Shown here piece after piece: positions 43,632-51,847 of a DNA stretch of 64,000 nucleotides (position 1 is the stretch's first letter; the number at the start of each line of letters is the position of its first letter). Under the pieces are notes generated by a model. That model had not been told where the DNA came from. It did no database searches and saw nothing but the letters and a program-made list of their open reading frames with translations. Both the position numbers and the translations under genes were made by a program. The stretch is from Bin5 sp965204525 (GTDB taxonomy: Bacteria > Chloroflexota > Anaerolineae > Caldilineales > Caldilineaceae). The stretch covers positions 1,922,001 through 1,986,000 of the forward strand of contig OZ241994.1 of assembly GCA_965204525.1 (NCBI GenBank), read 5' to 3'.

Positions 43632-44878
43632 CGATGAATGGGGGAGCGCCGGTCCGAACTCTTCCCTTTGGACCCAGTCATTACTTTGGCGACGAGGATA
43701 TCGAGGCGCTCTCGGAGGTGATCTGGTCGGGTGCGCTGGGCAAGGGGCCGAAGGTCAGGCAGTTTGAGGAGGCGTTTGCGGCCCGGCACGGTGTCGCCCA
43801 TGTGGTCACTGTGACATCGGGCACGGCGGCGATGCACACTTGCGTCGGCGCGATTAATCCGGATCCGGGGGATGAGATTATCGTCACGCCCTGGACTTCG
43901 GGGGGCAGCATCATTGGCACGCTGCTGCACAACTGCGTGCCTGTTTTTGCCGACATTGACGACACGTTCACGCTGGACCCGGCGGACGTCGAGGCGAAGA
44001 TTACGCCGAGGACGCGGGCCATCATCGCTGTGCACCTTTACGGGAACCCGTGTGATATGGCGGCGCTGCGCGAGATCGCAGACCGGCATAAGATCTTCCT
44101 TTTGGAGGATTGCTGCCAGGCGCACTTTGCTGAGTACCAGGGCAAGGTGGTCGGTTCGATGGGGGATATCAACGGCTTCAGCTTTGGGGGAAAGCATCTC
44201 TCGGCAGGGGGCGGCGGCGCAATTATGTCGGACAATGAGACGTTGTGGGAGCGGGCGTTGATCTTCTCTGACGCGGCGCTGCCGCGCAATGGCGGTCCGT
44301 TCGAAGGGCGGCCCTACGCAAACTATTTCTTGGCGCCGAACTACAAGCTGAACGATTTGATGGCGGCGGTCCTGCTCTCGCAGCTGAAGAAGGTGGACGG
44401 GTATATCGAGAAGAAGATCGAGGCGGCGCAAGGGATCATGGATCAGGTTTCGGATATCGAGGAGATTACGCCGCAGCGGGTGCGGGAGGGGGACCGGCAC
44501 TCGCATTGGGTGCTGGGCATGACGTTGGACACGGACAAGATGAATTGCGACGCGTGGGAGTTTGCTGAGGCGCTCAACCAGGAGGGGATTCCGGCGGGCG
44601 GCCCGTATATCGGGTCTGGCAAGGAGGGGCCGCTGTACCGCAACCCGTTCCTGTCGGAGCCGAACTGCTACGGGAGCAGCCGCTTCCCTTTCGACTACGG
44701 GCGGGAGAAGCCGGTGGACTATAGATTTGCTGACTGCCCGAATGGGGAGAAGTTAATGCGGCGGGGATTCAGTTTTGGGATGCAGCCGAGTATGGACGAT
44801 GAAGACGTGGCCGATATTTCGGCGGCGGTACGTAAGGTGTTCAGGCATTATCGCAAGCGAAACCACAGCGGAATCTGA
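43616..44878 (+). CDS. DegT/DnrJ/EryC1/StrS family PLP-dependent enzyme
   Basis: A 420-residue sugar aminotransferase-family protein. NGGAPVRTLPFG at the N terminus, TSGTAAMHT, LLEDCCQAH (PLP-contacting Asp) and the Schiff-base Lys in GFSFGGKHLSAGGGG (about residue 193) are all present. It is related to the enzyme at 14574-15866 (shared HLYGNPCDM segment and C-terminal layout). ATG at 43616 lies inside the end of the preceding gene, with AAGGAGAGAGG upstream; an ATG at 43634 is possible but less well placed. Neighbouring Gfo/Idh dehydrogenases suggest joint keto-sugar or cyclitol amination. Confidence 0.88.
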   Translation: MGEQLAMNGGAPVRTLPFGPSHYFGDEDIEALSEVIWSGALGKGPKVRQFEEAFAARHGVAHVVTVTSGTAAMHTCVGAINPDPGDEIIVTPWTSGGSIIGTLLHNCVPVFADIDDTFTLDPADVEAKITPRTRAIIAVHLYGNPCDMAALREIADRHKIFLLEDCCQAHFAEYQGKVVGSMGDINGFSFGGKHLSAGGGGAIMSDNETLWERALIFSDAALPRNGGPFEGRPYANYFLAPNYKLNDLMAAVLLSQLKKVDGYIEKKIEAAQGIMDQVSDIEEITPQRVREGDRHSHWVLGMTLDTDKMNCDAWEFAEALNQEGIPAGGPYIGSGKEGPLYRNPFLSEPNCYGSSRFPFDYGREKPVDYRFADCPNGEKLMRRGFSFGMQPSMDDEDVADISAAVRKVFRHYRKRNHSGI

Positions 44879-44880
44879 AC

Positions 44881-44912
44881 GGCAGTGGTTGGTGGTCAGT
44901 GGTTGGCTGGTT
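44881..44912. repeat. Dispersed GGTTGGTGGTCAGT-type repeat
   Basis: A G/T-rich repeat begins three bases after the DegT stop and resembles the tandem repeat at 38468-38500 and the shorter ones at 49658-49682 and 51791-51812. Confidence 0.4.
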
Positions 44913-44950
44913 GTTTGGGAGAAGTTGGGACCAGGGAATGGAGTGTGAGA

Positions 44951-45541
44951 GTGACCCGGCAACAGAGTGATCAGACGCCGATATGGTGCGGCATTCACTA
45001 TTTGCTGTATCTGCGGGAGGCGGGTGCGGAGGAGGACTGCGCCCGGTTCAGCCTGTTTCAGACGGAGTACAGCCCGGCGGGGGGTGGGCATGCCGGCTTT
45101 CTGCACATTGATCCCTCGTGCCTGCCGTCGGTGCCAGCCAGCGCGGTGTATACGGACAACCCGGAAATGGCAGAGTGGCTTTACGACAGGATGTATCGCG
45201 ACAGCGACAATTCACTGGCGGCGTGCGGGCCTCGGGTCATCACGGCACGATTTGGCCGCGGCGGCGATATGAGGCGACGGCTGGGCTACTCGATTGACAG
45301 TGCGGACGGGACTGTGGGGGCGGCGTGGACCGATCTGGAGGCACCCTTTGTTCATCACGGCGTCGCGGGAAGATCGGGTTTGTACACGTACTGTCTCTTT
45401 GTTGTGGCCAACGGCGCCGGCCTTGAGGTGAACGGGGAGATGGTACCCGGCGACCTTTATGCCCGCCAGGATTGGATTCCGCTCGTGGGCCGGCCGCTCA
45501 GTTCATGTTTGATCGCCGACGAGATCTGGGCCACAACGTGA
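44951..45541 (+). CDS. Hypothetical protein, family not recognised
   Basis: A protein of about 196 residues that I do not recognise. It has no signal peptide or membrane segment and looks like a single globular, beta-rich domain; notable segments are WCGIHYLLYLREAG, FSLFQTEYSPAGGGHAGFLH, MAEWLYDRMYRDSDN and FVHHGVAGRSGLYTYCLFV, ending LIADEIWATT. Aromatic and His residues are frequent, so a small-ligand pocket is possible. The frame opens at 44885 across a repeat; a GTG at 44951 with GGAG seven bases upstream is the likelier start. It lies between a DegT gene and Gfo/Idh genes on the same strand, so a link to sugar metabolism is plausible. Confidence 0.5.
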   Translation: MTRQQSDQTPIWCGIHYLLYLREAGAEEDCARFSLFQTEYSPAGGGHAGFLHIDPSCLPSVPASAVYTDNPEMAEWLYDRMYRDSDNSLAACGPRVITARFGRGGDMRRRLGYSIDSADGTVGAAWTDLEAPFVHHGVAGRSGLYTYCLFVVANGAGLEVNGEMVPGDLYARQDWIPLVGRPLSSCLIADEIWATT

Positions 45542-45617
45542 GAAGGCGGCGGCCCGCGGTGGGCAGTCGTTCAAAGGAAAGGCAACTTCCGCAATTCAGT
45601 TGGAGAGACCGTCAACT

Positions 45618-46652
45618 ATGGGAAAGCTAAGATTTGCGCAGGCCGGTGTTTCGTTGATGCACGCGAACATGTACCGGGACACGCTGATGCTGTTGTCCGA
45701 CGAGATCGAGTTGATCGGCTTTTACGATCCTGACCCGGAAGGGGTGAAGCCGAACCTGAAGGCCGATGTCCAGGATGTGCCCTTTTACGACAGCCTGGAG
45801 GACCTCCTGTCGCAGGGGAAGCCGGATGCGGTGATGGTCTCGACGTACTTGAAGGATATGCCTTCGTGGATGTTGCAGGTGGCTGAGGCCGGCGTGCACG
45901 TGTGGGGGGAGAAGCCGTATGCGGTCCACTCCAGCCAACTGGAACCTGTGGCCGAGGCTGTGAGACGCAACAATCTCCACTTTTCGTGCGGCTATACGTG
46001 GCGCTTTCACCCGATCGCGAACCTTATCAAAGAGACGTGGGCGGCGGGACTGCTGGGGAAGCCGTATTCGATTGAGTTCCGTTTTCTGACGTCGAGCGTG
46101 GCGAGACGGGACCCGCAGAACTGGTATTTCAGCCGGGAAAATGCGGGCGGGGGGATTCTCAACTTTCTGGGCTGTCACTGGTTCGACCTGATGCGGTATA
46201 TGACCGACGCCGAGGTGGCGCGGGTTGCGGCGGTCGAGGCCAATGTTGGCGGGCATGATATCGACGTCGAGGATGCGGCGGCGGTCTCGTTGGGCTTTGA
46301 CAACGGGATGATCGGCAGCCTGCATGCGGGTTATTTCACGTCGGGGGACGGGGAGATCTCGATCGGGCTGCGCGGGTCGCTGGGGTGGATCAAGTGGGAT
46401 GTGGACGAGGGAGTGTGCACGATCAAGAGTGAGCATCCGGAGTGGTCGGGCGCGCCGACACGCAGCTTTGAATTTCCTTCGCCGCCGGTACCCGGATACG
46501 GGCCAGAGGGGAGGGCGTCGATCCGGGCGTTTGCGGCGGCGATTCGCGGGGAGGGAAGCTCCGGCTACGAGGTGGAGGAGATTATCAGGTCGCTGCAGAT
46601 CATTGAGGCTGCGCATGCGTCGGCGGCGGAGGGGAAGACGGTCTTGTTATGA
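45618..46652 (+). CDS. Gfo/Idh/MocA family oxidoreductase (b)
   Basis: A 344-residue NAD(P)-dependent dehydrogenase. The N-terminal Rossmann part begins KLRFAQAGVSLMHA with a less regular glycine motif than usual, followed by WGEKPYAV (catalytic Lys), GYTWRFHPIANLI and GGGILNFLGCHWFDLMRYM of the substrate domain. ATG at 45618 is used (GGAGAG upstream); a TTG 18 bases earlier opens the frame. Its stop overlaps the next oxidoreductase's start by four bases (ATGA), so the pair is translationally coupled and may act as a two-enzyme or heteromeric unit. Confidence 0.88.
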   Translation: MGKLRFAQAGVSLMHANMYRDTLMLLSDEIELIGFYDPDPEGVKPNLKADVQDVPFYDSLEDLLSQGKPDAVMVSTYLKDMPSWMLQVAEAGVHVWGEKPYAVHSSQLEPVAEAVRRNNLHFSCGYTWRFHPIANLIKETWAAGLLGKPYSIEFRFLTSSVARRDPQNWYFSRENAGGGILNFLGCHWFDLMRYMTDAEVARVAAVEANVGGHDIDVEDAAAVSLGFDNGMIGSLHAGYFTSGDGEISIGLRGSLGWIKWDVDEGVCTIKSEHPEWSGAPTRSFEFPSPPVPGYGPEGRASIRAFAAAIRGEGSSGYEVEEIIRSLQIIEAAHASAAEGKTVLL

Positions 46653-47740
46653 ATAGTTCAGAGCCTCTGCGCGTTGCGGTGGTGGGCTTGCGGATTCATG
46701 CGGGCGGGCTGGAGCCTGAGGGCAATCACGGGCTGATCAAGTCGTTCCATGGGCAGGAAGACGCCCGGATTACGGCTTACTGCGAGTGGGATGCGGATGA
46801 GGCGGCGGCGCTGGAGAGCCTGGCGCGGCACGATCCGGAGGCCCGGATTTTCGACAACCTCTGTGAGTTTTTCGAGTGGGACGGCTTTGACGCGGCGGTG
46901 GTGATGCTGCCGCCGGATGAGGCGACGCGGGCCGCGGAACGGCTGGCGGATGCCGGCAAGCATATGTTTATCGAGAAGCAGGCGGCGCGTACGGCGCCTG
47001 AGCTGCTGCCGGTCTGTCAGCTGGCCAGGGAGCGTAATCTGGTCGTGCAGATCGGCTATCCCTGGCCGCGGCATCCGGTGGCGCAGGAGATCCGGCGCTG
47101 TCTGGACGAGGGGGTCCTGGGGAAGCTGCTGGCGATGGAGGCGCGGCTGGTGACGATCCAGGTTGCGGAGGGGTTGCGCGAGCCGGAGCACTGGATGTAC
47201 CGCCGCGAGACTGAGGGGGGCGGCATCCTGCATATGGAGGGCGGGCACTGGTTGACGCTCTTTCAGATGTTCGCGCAGGCGCGGGTGCGCTCGGTGACGG
47301 CGCTGTGCAGCCGGCGCACGGATGAAATTCAAGAGGGCGTGGAGGATGCGGCGACTGTGGCGCTGGCGTATGAGAACGGCGTACATGCCTGTTTGCACAT
47401 GGGGTATTTGCTGAGCGGGGTCGGTCCGCGCAACGACACGTTTATGGCGGTGCGGGGTCAGTTGGGGGCGGCGACGTGGGGGCCGGTCGGGGACGGCCTG
47501 CTGACAGTGAGCAGCGCGGCGCCGGAGTGGGAAGGTGCGCCTGAGCGCAGGTTCAACATGCCGCCGGCGCCGCGGCCGGTTTACGCGGAGCAGTGGGGCT
47601 TCGAGTATGTGACCGACTTTGTGCGGGCGGTGCGTGAAGGAGGAGAGGCTGTGGTGAGCATCGATGACGCTCACCACATTTTGCAGATATTCGATGCCGC
47701 GTATGAGTCGTCGCGGACGGGCCGGAGGATAGAAATATAG
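46649..47740 (+). CDS. Gfo/Idh/MocA family oxidoreductase (c)
   Basis: A 363-residue relative of the preceding protein. In place of the usual EKP motif it has IEKQAART, keeping the catalytic Lys but not the Pro. The substrate domain reads GGGILHMEGGHWLTLFQM. The Rossmann start is RVAVVGLRIHAGG, without the full GxGxxG. Both features hint at altered cofactor or substrate handling. ATG overlaps the TGA of the upstream gene. The gene points towards the PhyH gene on the opposite strand. Confidence 0.87.
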   Translation: MNSSEPLRVAVVGLRIHAGGLEPEGNHGLIKSFHGQEDARITAYCEWDADEAAALESLARHDPEARIFDNLCEFFEWDGFDAAVVMLPPDEATRAAERLADAGKHMFIEKQAARTAPELLPVCQLARERNLVVQIGYPWPRHPVAQEIRRCLDEGVLGKLLAMEARLVTIQVAEGLREPEHWMYRRETEGGGILHMEGGHWLTLFQMFAQARVRSVTALCSRRTDEIQEGVEDAATVALAYENGVHACLHMGYLLSGVGPRNDTFMAVRGQLGAATWGPVGDGLLTVSSAAPEWEGAPERRFNMPPAPRPVYAEQWGFEYVTDFVRAVREGGEAVVSIDDAHHILQIFDAAYESSRTGRRIEI

Positions 47741-47785
47741 CCGGCGGCATCCGTGAATTCTGACGGCGCGGGCATTGCCGGTTGA

Positions 47786-48583
47786 CTAGACTCTGCCGGG
47801 GTACTCTTTGCCGCGAATCAGCATGAAGCGGAACTCGCCGCGCGGCTTTTCACATTCGGTGAGGAGACGGGCCTCTTCGTCTTCGATACCGAAGTACATT
47901 GTCTCCGAACGGATGTAGTGGAGCGCAAGTCCGCGGCGGCGGTGCGGGGTGGAGTTGGCGCCCGTGCGGTGGAAGTTGAGGCCGTGGTGGAACATGCAGC
48001 TGCCGGCGGGTAGCTCCACGGGCACCGGTTCGTTGACGAGCGGATTGTCCAGGAAACGTTTCTTGTATTCAGGCCCGATGGGGCCCCATTTGTGGCTGCC
48101 CGGTATGACGGTCATGCAGCCGTTGTCGACGGTGGCGTCGTCGAGGGCGACCCAGCAACTGACGTGTTCCTGGGGCGCGAACATTTGCCAGGCCATTGAG
48201 TCCTGGTGCCAGTCGGTGACGGTACCGTGGAAACGGGGCTTCATCATCAGTTGGTCGGTGTAGAGCTTGATGTTGGGACCTATGAGGTCGTCGATTACGT
48301 CGACAATCTCCGGTTTGCGGGCGGTGCGCTCGAAGACGTCGTCGAAGTAGCAGAGCTGGGTCATTTTGCGCACGGCGTCAAGCGGCTCGACGTCGGCGGG
48401 CGGGCCGTCGCGGAACTTGGCTTCAAACTGGATGTAGCGGGGCGGCACATGGTTGACTTCGCCGCTGATGATGGCTTCGCTGCGTTTGCGCAATGCGGTG
48501 AGATCTTCGTCGGAGAGGATGCGGTGGTAGGGGAGATAGCCGTTTTCCCAGAAGAAATCTTTCTGTTCGTCGGTCAGGGCCAT
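47786..48583 (-). CDS. Phytanoyl-CoA dioxygenase (PhyH) family protein
   Basis: A 265-residue Fe(II)/2-oxoglutarate-dependent oxygenase. The iron site is visible as WHQDSMAW (His and Asp) and a late His in MFHHGLNFHRTGANS, followed by the 2-oxoglutarate Arg region HRRRGLALHYI. ATG at 48583 follows GGAGTTCTCC. It is the only leftward gene in a long rightward stretch and lies back-to-back with a Gfo/Idh gene. PhyH-family enzymes in such clusters hydroxylate or oxidatively cleave small molecules; the substrate is unknown. Confidence 0.87.
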   Translation of the reverse strand: MALTDEQKDFFWENGYLPYHRILSDEDLTALRKRSEAIISGEVNHVPPRYIQFEAKFRDGPPADVEPLDAVRKMTQLCYFDDVFERTARKPEIVDVIDDLIGPNIKLYTDQLMMKPRFHGTVTDWHQDSMAWQMFAPQEHVSCWVALDDATVDNGCMTVIPGSHKWGPIGPEYKKRFLDNPLVNEPVPVELPAGSCMFHHGLNFHRTGANSTPHRRRGLALHYIRSETMYFGIEDEEARLLTECEKPRGEFRFMLIRGKEYPGRV

Positions 48584-48771
48584 GGGGAGAACTCCTTTTC
48601 AAGTTTTCGGGCATTCGCGGTCGCAGGCGGACGACCGGCGGGCATTGTTGAAGTTTGCAGCTGAAGTATAGCGAACAGGGGAATTCGCTGTCAATCGGTT
48701 TTGGGGCGTTTGCGGCGAAACCCGGCTGCGAATCGACGAAAAACAGGAATAACTGCCCAGAGGAAGAGAAA

Positions 48772-49662
48772 ATGATACGAATCGGCATGATCGGAGCGGA
48801 CAGCACGCATACTGAGGCGTGGACTCAGTTGGTCAACCCGCCGGACAGCCCGTTACATGGACGGGCGCAGGTGGTTAAACTGTGGGGGGAGGATGCGGAC
48901 CAGGCGCGGGAGAAGGCACAGGCGTGGCAGATTCCGGAGGTGGTCGGGACGCCGGCAGATGCATTGGCAGATGTGGATCTGGCTATGGTGGTCAACCGCT
49001 ACGGTGACGACCATCCGCCGCATGCGCGGCTTGCGATTGAGGCGGGTCTCCCGACTTTTGTGGACAAGCCGTTTGCGAACGAGATGGATGACGTTTACAG
49101 CCTGGTCAGCTTGGCCGCGGAACGGGATGTGCCGCTGATGTCGTGTTCGGCGCTGCGCTATGCGGGGGAGGTTTTGGAGTTGCAGGAGAGGATGGCGGCC
49201 TTTGGGACGCTGAACTGCGCGGTCGTCAGCGGCGCGGCTGCAGGCGACTTCCCGGACCCGCGGGCATTGCATCCTTTTTTCTATGGCGTCCATGCGGTCG
49301 AGCTGCTGCATACCCTTTTGGGGAGCGGCGCCGAGGCGGTCACGACGCGGCGCACTGACCGTTGCGATATCGGGCTCGTCCACTATGCGGATGGGCGGCA
49401 GGGGGTGGTCAATCTGCTCCACGAGACGCCGGGCCTTTATCACGGCGCGGTGTTCGGCGCGGAGGGTTGGGGAGAGGCGGATATCGTAGACGGGAGCCGG
49501 TTCTATACTGAGACTCTGGCGCGAGTTATCCAGATGGCGGAAAGCGGCGAACCGCCGTTTCCAGTAGCCTGGTCGGTCGAGGTGATGGCGATGATGGCGG
49601 CGCTGGTCCGCTCGGCTGAAGAGGGTGGACGTACAGTTCAGACAAGCAAGTTTGGACAGTAA
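48772..49662 (+). CDS. Gfo/Idh/MocA family oxidoreductase (d)
   Basis: A 296-residue, shorter member of the family. The N terminus reads IRIGMIGADSTHTEAW, where the glycine-rich loop is replaced by ADSTHTE, and the Lys motif is VDKPFANE. The C-terminal domain ends earlier than in its neighbours (ALHPFFYGVHAVELLHTLL is the substrate-side helix). The frame opens at 48655, but ATG at 48772 directly follows AGAGGAAGAGAAA. A G/T-rich repeat sits at the stop codon. It is separate from the next oxidoreductase by 54 bases. Confidence 0.83.
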   Translation: MIRIGMIGADSTHTEAWTQLVNPPDSPLHGRAQVVKLWGEDADQAREKAQAWQIPEVVGTPADALADVDLAMVVNRYGDDHPPHARLAIEAGLPTFVDKPFANEMDDVYSLVSLAAERDVPLMSCSALRYAGEVLELQERMAAFGTLNCAVVSGAAAGDFPDPRALHPFFYGVHAVELLHTLLGSGAEAVTTRRTDRCDIGLVHYADGRQGVVNLLHETPGLYHGAVFGAEGWGEADIVDGSRFYTETLARVIQMAESGEPPFPVAWSVEVMAMMAALVRSAEEGGRTVQTSKFGQ

Positions 49663-49716
49663 CCAGTGATCGGTAGCCGGTGAACTTAACAAGCCAAGAA
49701 TGAGAGCAAGCATTAC

Positions 49717-50730
49717 ATGACAAACTCACCTTTGCAGATTGGAGTCGTCGGCCCGGGCCGGATGGGGCGCGTGTACGCGCGGCTGGCGAGCGAACTGAGC
49801 GAGACCAACCTGGTCGCGGTGTCCGGGCGGAGTGAAGGGTCTACCAACGAGATTGCGGGACTGTACAGTGTCCCCGGATATCCGCATGTTGGGCACGAGG
49901 CGATGCTGGCCAATCACCCGGAGATTGAGGCGGTGGTGGTGGCGGCGTCGGAGTGGATGCATACGGCGCCGGTGCTGGCTGCGCTGGAGGCGGGAAAGCA
50001 TGTGCTGGTGGAGAAGCCGATGGCGGTCTCGGCGGCGGACGCGCAGAGTTTTGTCGAGACGGCCGACCGGGCCGGCGTGGAGTTGATGGTCTGTCACAGT
50101 CTGCGATTCGATCATCCGTATGCGGCGATGCGCGCGGCGGTGGCGGCGGGCGAGATCGGTGAGGTGATGCACCTGTATTCGCGGCGCAACACAGTTCAGT
50201 TTGCGGCCGAACGTGTGCTGGGAAAGTTTTCGCTGGCGTACTGGCTGACGCCGCACGACATCGACATGATGTTGTGGACGGTGGGGCGGCCGGTCACGAG
50301 CGTGAAGGCGTACTCCCGGGAGAAGGCGAAGGGACGGCAGGACTTCATCATCGCCGTGTTTACTTTCGACAATGGAGTCGTGGGCGTGCTGGAGACATCT
50401 TGGAGTACACCGGCTTTCAGCGGACGCTCGCAGGCCGAGCATTTCAGCATACACGGCAAAGAGGGGGCGGCTGAAGTGCTGGGTCATGAGAACTCGGTTG
50501 CGATCTATCACGTCGGTGGAGAGCCGGATTATCCGGATATTGGGTATACACCTGTGTTGCATGGGCGGCAGGAGGGGATGTTCCGGTCGCTGTTCAGCCA
50601 TTTTGTCGGCGTGGTGCAGGGGAAGTGGAAGCCGATCGTGACCGGCAGAGACGGGCTGGCGGCGATCCAGGTGGCGTCGGCGCTTGAGCGGGCGTTGGAG
50701 AGCGGCCGCGAAGAGGCGGTGGAACGGTGA
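49717..50730 (+). CDS. Gfo/Idh/MocA family oxidoreductase (e)
   Basis: A 337-residue dehydrogenase with a regular Rossmann start (IGVVGPGRMGRVYA), VEKPMAVSAAD with the catalytic Lys, CHSLRFDHPYAAMR, and YWLTPHDIDMMLW in the substrate domain. It is the most canonical of the group. ATG at 49717 has only a weak ribosome-binding site (GAGAGC). It is followed 55 bases later by another member of the family. Probably an inositol- or aldose-type dehydrogenase; specificity is not readable. Confidence 0.9.
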   Translation: MTNSPLQIGVVGPGRMGRVYARLASELSETNLVAVSGRSEGSTNEIAGLYSVPGYPHVGHEAMLANHPEIEAVVVAASEWMHTAPVLAALEAGKHVLVEKPMAVSAADAQSFVETADRAGVELMVCHSLRFDHPYAAMRAAVAAGEIGEVMHLYSRRNTVQFAAERVLGKFSLAYWLTPHDIDMMLWTVGRPVTSVKAYSREKAKGRQDFIIAVFTFDNGVVGVLETSWSTPAFSGRSQAEHFSIHGKEGAAEVLGHENSVAIYHVGGEPDYPDIGYTPVLHGRQEGMFRSLFSHFVGVVQGKWKPIVTGRDGLAAIQVASALERALESGREEAVER

Positions 50731-50785
50731 CAGGTCTTATGCGGTTCAACATGCGAATAACGGTAGTGACGATCAGAGGCGGGGC

Positions 50786-51796
50786 ATGACTGTCTACTGG
50801 GGCATCCTGGGGGCAGGAAAGATCGCGGAGAGCCAGATGGCGCCGGCGATCGGCGCCGCGCCCGGTCATGAGTTGGTGGCTGTGACGCGGCGGGAGCAGG
50901 ATGCGGCACAGCAGTTTGCGGACAGACACGGGGCGCAGCGCGCGTACGACAGAGTGGAAGCGCTGCTGGAGGATGATCAAGTCGACGCCGTTTACGTTGC
51001 CACGCCGCCCCACCTGCACGCGCGGGAGACGGTTCTGGCGGCGGAGGCGGGCAAGCACGTGCTGTGCGAAAAGCCGATGGCTTTGACGACCGGCGAGGCG
51101 CGCGCGATGATCGATACTTGCCGAGCCAACGGGGTCATGCTGACGATTTGTCATTACCAGCGTTTCAACGCGCGTCACCAGCGGATCAGGCGTCTCTTGG
51201 AGGAAGGCGCGATCGGGCAGGTGACGGCGGCGCGTATCAACTTTTCCGACCGGTTCCCGCCGCAGCCGGGGGTCTGGCATCACGATCCGGAGATCAGCGG
51301 CGGCGGGCCTGTGATGGACCTGGGCATTCACTGTATCGATCTGCTGCGTTACCTGTGCGGGCCTGCGGAATCGGTTGCGGCGTTGGTGGAGACGCTGGTC
51401 GACAGTTCTCCGGTGGCGGACACGGCGACGCTGTTGTTGCGACTGGCGAGCGGAGCCCAAGCGGTGGTCACCAGTCACTGGACGACTGCGAACTACGAAC
51501 CGGAACGTGCGAACGGCTTAGAGATCTGCGGTACGGAAGGGTCGATCGTAGCCGCCCCGATCTCGGCCAAGGATTCGGCCGGGACCTTGCGGGTTCTCAC
51601 CGAGGAGGGAATGCGGGACTATTCGGTCGAACCGGGAGGACCGCGACCTCATCTTGCGCTTTTGGGCGCGTTTGGGGATGCCGTTGCCGGGGAGAGTCCG
51701 AATCCCATTCCCGGAGAGGATGGGCTTGCCGGGCTGGCGGTTGTGGAAGCCGCTTACGAATCGGCGCGCCGCGGGAGCCGTGTGGAAGTGCAGTGA
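50786..51796 (+). CDS. Gfo/Idh/MocA family oxidoreductase (f)
   Basis: A 336-residue dehydrogenase starting VYWGILGAGKIAESQM, with CEKPMALT (catalytic Lys), CHYQRFNARHQRI and GGGPVMDLGIHCIDLLRYL. The frame overlaps the preceding gene if begun at 50684; the ATG at 50786 is preferred since AGAGGCGGGG precedes it and the Rossmann motif then starts normally. A copy of the GTGGTCAGTGG repeat spans its stop. A glycosyltransferase gene follows 51 bases later. Confidence 0.9.
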   Translation: MTVYWGILGAGKIAESQMAPAIGAAPGHELVAVTRREQDAAQQFADRHGAQRAYDRVEALLEDDQVDAVYVATPPHLHARETVLAAEAGKHVLCEKPMALTTGEARAMIDTCRANGVMLTICHYQRFNARHQRIRRLLEEGAIGQVTAARINFSDRFPPQPGVWHHDPEISGGGPVMDLGIHCIDLLRYLCGPAESVAALVETLVDSSPVADTATLLLRLASGAQAVVTSHWTTANYEPERANGLEICGTEGSIVAAPISAKDSAGTLRVLTEEGMRDYSVEPGGPRPHLALLGAFGDAVAGESPNPIPGEDGLAGLAVVEAAYESARRGSRVEVQ

Positions 51797-51847
51797 TCGG
51801 TGGTCAGTGGATAGACGCAAGAGACGGAGCCGGAGTGGGACAGGACT

